DNA from: Clostridia bacterium
GTDB taxonomy: Bacteria > Bacillota > Clostridia > Oscillospirales > Acutalibacteraceae
Direction: 5' to 3'
Length of the DNA stretch: 54,586 bases
Assembly (NCBI GenBank): GCA_017473925.1
Contig: JAFUIY010000092.1
Coordinates: 1 to 54,586, forward strand
Part shown: positions 52,528-54,586 of the stretch, piece after piece
How the letters are laid out: each line of letters starts with the position of its first letter
Numbering within the stretch: the first letter of the stretch is position 1
Notes under the pieces: model-generated
Seen by the model: only the letters and a program-made list of their open reading frames with translations
Databases searched by the model: none
Told to the model about the DNA's origin: nothing
Program-made: the position numbers and the translations under genes

Positions 52528-54414
52528 ATGAAGAATATTTATATGGTGCAGGTCGGCTTTTCATTTGACAAATCTGTCTATCTGCCTTACAGTGTCGGCT
52601 GTATAATTTCCTACTGCAAAAGCATTCCTGAAATCAGGGAGAAATACGCTTTTCCTAAACCCATTTATAAAAGAGATAAAATCGCTGACATTGTTTCATC
52701 CCTTGAGTCGCCATACATGATGGGCTTTTCATGTTACCTGTGGAATACGGAATTCAACAAGGCACTTGCAAAAGCCGTAAAAGCAAAGTATCCCGATTGC
52801 ATTATTGTTTTCGGCGGTCACAATGCCCCTGAAGACGGCTCAATGCTCCTTAAAGAGGATTATATTGATATCATCATGACAGGGGAGGGGGAGGAGACCT
52901 TTGCTTCACTTCTCACCGAAGATGATATCGCTGACTGCCCGAATATCTATTACAGAAAAAACGGTGAAATCATAAAGACTCAGGAAAAGTTCTATGAGGA
53001 CATTTCCCATTATCCCTCACCTTTTCTTGACGGCACTCTCGACGAAGTAATTGACAATGACCCCGATACGGATTTCCTTTCAGTTCTTGAAACAAACAGA
53101 GGCTGTCCTTTCAGCTGTGCTTACTGTGACTGGTGTGCAAAGAAAAGTGTCCGTCAGTTTCCCGTTGAAAAGGTCAATGCTGAGATAAAATGGCTTTCCG
53201 ACCATAAAATTGAATATATCTTCTGTGCCGATGCAAATTTCGGTCTTTTAGAGCGTGATGAGGATATCATCGACACCCTGATTTCTTATAAAAAAGCAAC
53301 AGGCTATCCCGATGTTTTCCGTTGCTGCTACACCAAAAACAGCAACGACAGAGTTTTCAGGATGTGCAAAAAGCTCAATGAATACGGCATGGATAAGGGT
53401 GCAACTCTTGCTTATCAGTCTTTGTCAGAGGAAGTTCTTGAAAATATAGGCAGAAAGAATCTTTCAATGGAGTATTTCTCCGACCTGCTGAAAAAATACA
53501 ATGAAGCAGGTATTCCGTCATATTCTGAGCTGATTCTCGGTCTTCCCGGTGAAACAAAAGACTCTTTCTGCAAAGGACTCTGCACACTTCTTGACCACGG
53601 TCAGCATAATTCCGTCAGTGTTTATTACTGCGAAGTACTGCCCAATTCCCCATTGGGCAGAAAGGATATGCTTGAGAAATATAATATTGAGGTGGAAAAG
53701 GTCAAGTTCAACCACATTCACAGTGCAAATGACCTGAAAGAAGAGGTTGAGGAGTATTCATACATCATCCGCGGGACTTCTACAATGAGCCGTAAGGACT
53801 GGGTTGATACGAATATGTTCTCAGTCTGTCTGCAGGCTTTCCATTCACTGGGGCTTCTCAGATGCTTTGCACTGTATCTCAGATATGAGAAGAATGTGTC
53901 ATATTATGACTTCTATTCGTCACTGCTTGACTACATCATGAACACCGATACAGGTTTTCTTCACAGCCTTTTTGCATCATTCAGGGACAAATATGAAACA
54001 AGCAAGGACGGCGAATGGAATTACTACAACGAAGAGCTGGGCAATATTATATGGTTCTTTGAAGAGGGTGCATTCATTGAGTGCATAAAGAATTATGATG
54101 AATACAAAAAGAGTATTCTGCCCTTTATAAAGAGCTTTGATATTGATGATGATATTTTCAGTGAAATTGAAAAATATCAGGATAACATTCTGAAAACCCC
54201 CTTCAGGCAGAATTATGATTTTACTCTGAAATATGACCTGCACACCTATTTTTCACTGCTTATGCAGGGTAAAAAAACAAGCCTTGAGAGGAAAGAAACA
54301 TCTTACTCTTTCCGTCAGGACAAGATATTTGATTCATGGCACGACTTTGCAAAGCTTACTGTCTGGTACGGCAGACGCAAGGGTGCATCAACATTTATGA
54401 ATGAGATTATTTAA
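52528..54414 (+). CDS. B12-binding-domain radical SAM protein, paralogue 2
   Basis: The 628-residue paralogue of the divergent gene has the same order: a Rossmann-like N-terminal domain (MMGFSCYLWN, VFGGHNAPEDG, IIMTGEGEETF), a radical SAM barrel with ETNRGCPFSCAYCDW (C193, C197, C200), ELILGLPGETKDSF, and the family C-terminal region ending WHDFAKLTVWYGRR. An extra cysteine follows the cluster motif (DWC at 201-203). AAAAGAGGTGAACAAGG precedes ATG 52528. The two proteins look clearly homologous but not recently duplicated, so they probably act on different or successive substrates. Confidence 0.88.
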   Translation: MKNIYMVQVGFSFDKSVYLPYSVGCIISYCKSIPEIREKYAFPKPIYKRDKIADIVSSLESPYMMGFSCYLWNTEFNKALAKAVKAKYPDCIIVFGGHNAPEDGSMLLKEDYIDIIMTGEGEETFASLLTEDDIADCPNIYYRKNGEIIKTQEKFYEDISHYPSPFLDGTLDEVIDNDPDTDFLSVLETNRGCPFSCAYCDWCAKKSVRQFPVEKVNAEIKWLSDHKIEYIFCADANFGLLERDEDIIDTLISYKKATGYPDVFRCCYTKNSNDRVFRMCKKLNEYGMDKGATLAYQSLSEEVLENIGRKNLSMEYFSDLLKKYNEAGIPSYSELILGLPGETKDSFCKGLCTLLDHGQHNSVSVYYCEVLPNSPLGRKDMLEKYNIEVEKVKFNHIHSANDLKEEVEEYSYIIRGTSTMSRKDWVDTNMFSVCLQAFHSLGLLRCFALYLRYEKNVSYYDFYSSLLDYIMNTDTGFLHSLFASFRDKYETSKDGEWNYYNEELGNIIWFFEEGAFIECIKNYDEYKKSILPFIKSFDIDDDIFSEIEKYQDNILKTPFRQNYDFTLKYDLHTYFSLLMQGKKTSLERKETSYSFRQDKIFDSWHDFAKLTVWYGRRKGASTFMNEII

Positions 54415-54444
54415 AAAGAGGAGCTGTCATCATGCTGATATAAT

Positions 54445-54586
54445 CCCCTTAAAGTAGACACTTGAAATAACAAAAAGTTTCAAGACTACTTTAAGGGGAT
54501 TTTTTATGTCAAAAATTAGTTATGAACAAAAACTATCATCAGTAAAACAATACATAAACGGAAAAATAACTCAACAAGAGGGAGCA
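54445..54586 (+). mobile_element. Left end of an IS3-like insertion sequence (cut by window end)
   Basis: CCCCTTAAAGTAG (54445-54457) begins the element and is repeated inverted as CTACTTTAAGGGG (54486-54498), with TTGAAA/TTTCAA inside, forming a long hairpin right before the first ORF. IS3-family elements often have ends and a small first ORF of this kind. The right end lies beyond the window. Confidence 0.65.
54506..54586 (+). CDS. IS3-family transposase OrfA, N-terminal part
   Basis: The 27 residues to the window edge (MSKISYEQKLSSVKQYINGK, then ITQQEGA) match the helix-turn-helix start of IS3/IS150-type OrfA proteins. The frame is open at the window end. No ordinary ribosome site is visible; the hairpin ending at 54498 directly precedes it. 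Confidence 0.65.
   Translation, partial: MSKISYEQKLSSVKQYINGKITQQEGA

Overview
The window looks like chromosomal DNA of an anaerobic gut or rumen Firmicute of the Ruminococcus / Oscillospiraceae type. The signs are moderate-to-low GC, strong AGGAGG-type ribosome sites, large secreted BspA-like leucine-rich-repeat (LRR_5) proteins with dockerin ends, InlB-type repeat proteins, and P-loop, GNAT and radical SAM families typical of that group. The genus is an inference; no rRNA or marker gene is present.

Layout. (1) 1-11.7 kb is an accessory, mosaic region. It holds an AbiEi/AbiEii-type toxin-antitoxin pair, a SWIM zinc-finger gene and two convergent genes that cut each other off at about 2.78 kb. 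A minus-strand run follows (phosphoesterase, AraC regulator, small kinase, three GNATs, Nudix) bracketed by a duplicated promoter-bearing repeat. Then come a frameshifted tyrosine recombinase, a PBECR-like nuclease gene, a strong candidate small RNA (9319-9462), an intact integrase and the 3' tip of a rubrerythrin-like gene. (2) 11.7-15.8 kb has a P-loop kinase, a membrane-tethered phosphoesterase, a GNAT and a secreted clan-A glycosidase. (3) 15.87-22.57 kb is one plus-strand transcription unit. It begins with a consensus promoter, an 18-residue leader peptide and an intrinsic terminator (an attenuator), and runs through GNATs, two methyltransferases, a metalloprotease-GNAT fusion, a P-loop kinase gene split by a 272-bp MITE, a TIM-barrel isomerase and a radical SAM protein.

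(4) 22.7-30.5 kb has three minus-strand LRR_5-dockerin surface proteins. (5) 30.6-39.3 kb has an XRE regulator, a zinc-ribbon/membrane protein pair, and a four-gene unit (LytTR response regulator, GHKL histidine kinase, two LRR_5 proteins with a shared C-terminal amphipathic tail). The same GGAACGAAA-N12-GGAACGAAA site lies exactly 7 bp upstream of the -35 box of both the regulator operon and the membrane-protein operon, so a small LytTR regulon can be read from the sequence. (6) 39.27-47.2 kb is a secreted protein of about 2644 residues with roughly 22 InlB-type repeats and Cys-rich ribbons, preceded by an overlapping 30-codon ORF. (7) 47.3-48.6 kb has two zinc-ribbon membrane proteins and an unusual array of small hairpins separated by AATATCACT. 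(8) 48.7-54.4 kb has aroK, a C_GCAxxG_C_C protein, an Mrp ATPase and two divergent paralogous B12-binding-type radical SAM enzymes sharing one promoter region with a perfect 10-bp inverted repeat. The window ends inside an IS3-like element.

The most promising candidates for something undescribed are the LytTR-controlled surface-protein system, the divergent radical SAM pair, the leader-peptide attenuator operon, the 9.3-kb small RNA beside a PBECR-type nuclease, and the 48.3-kb hairpin array.
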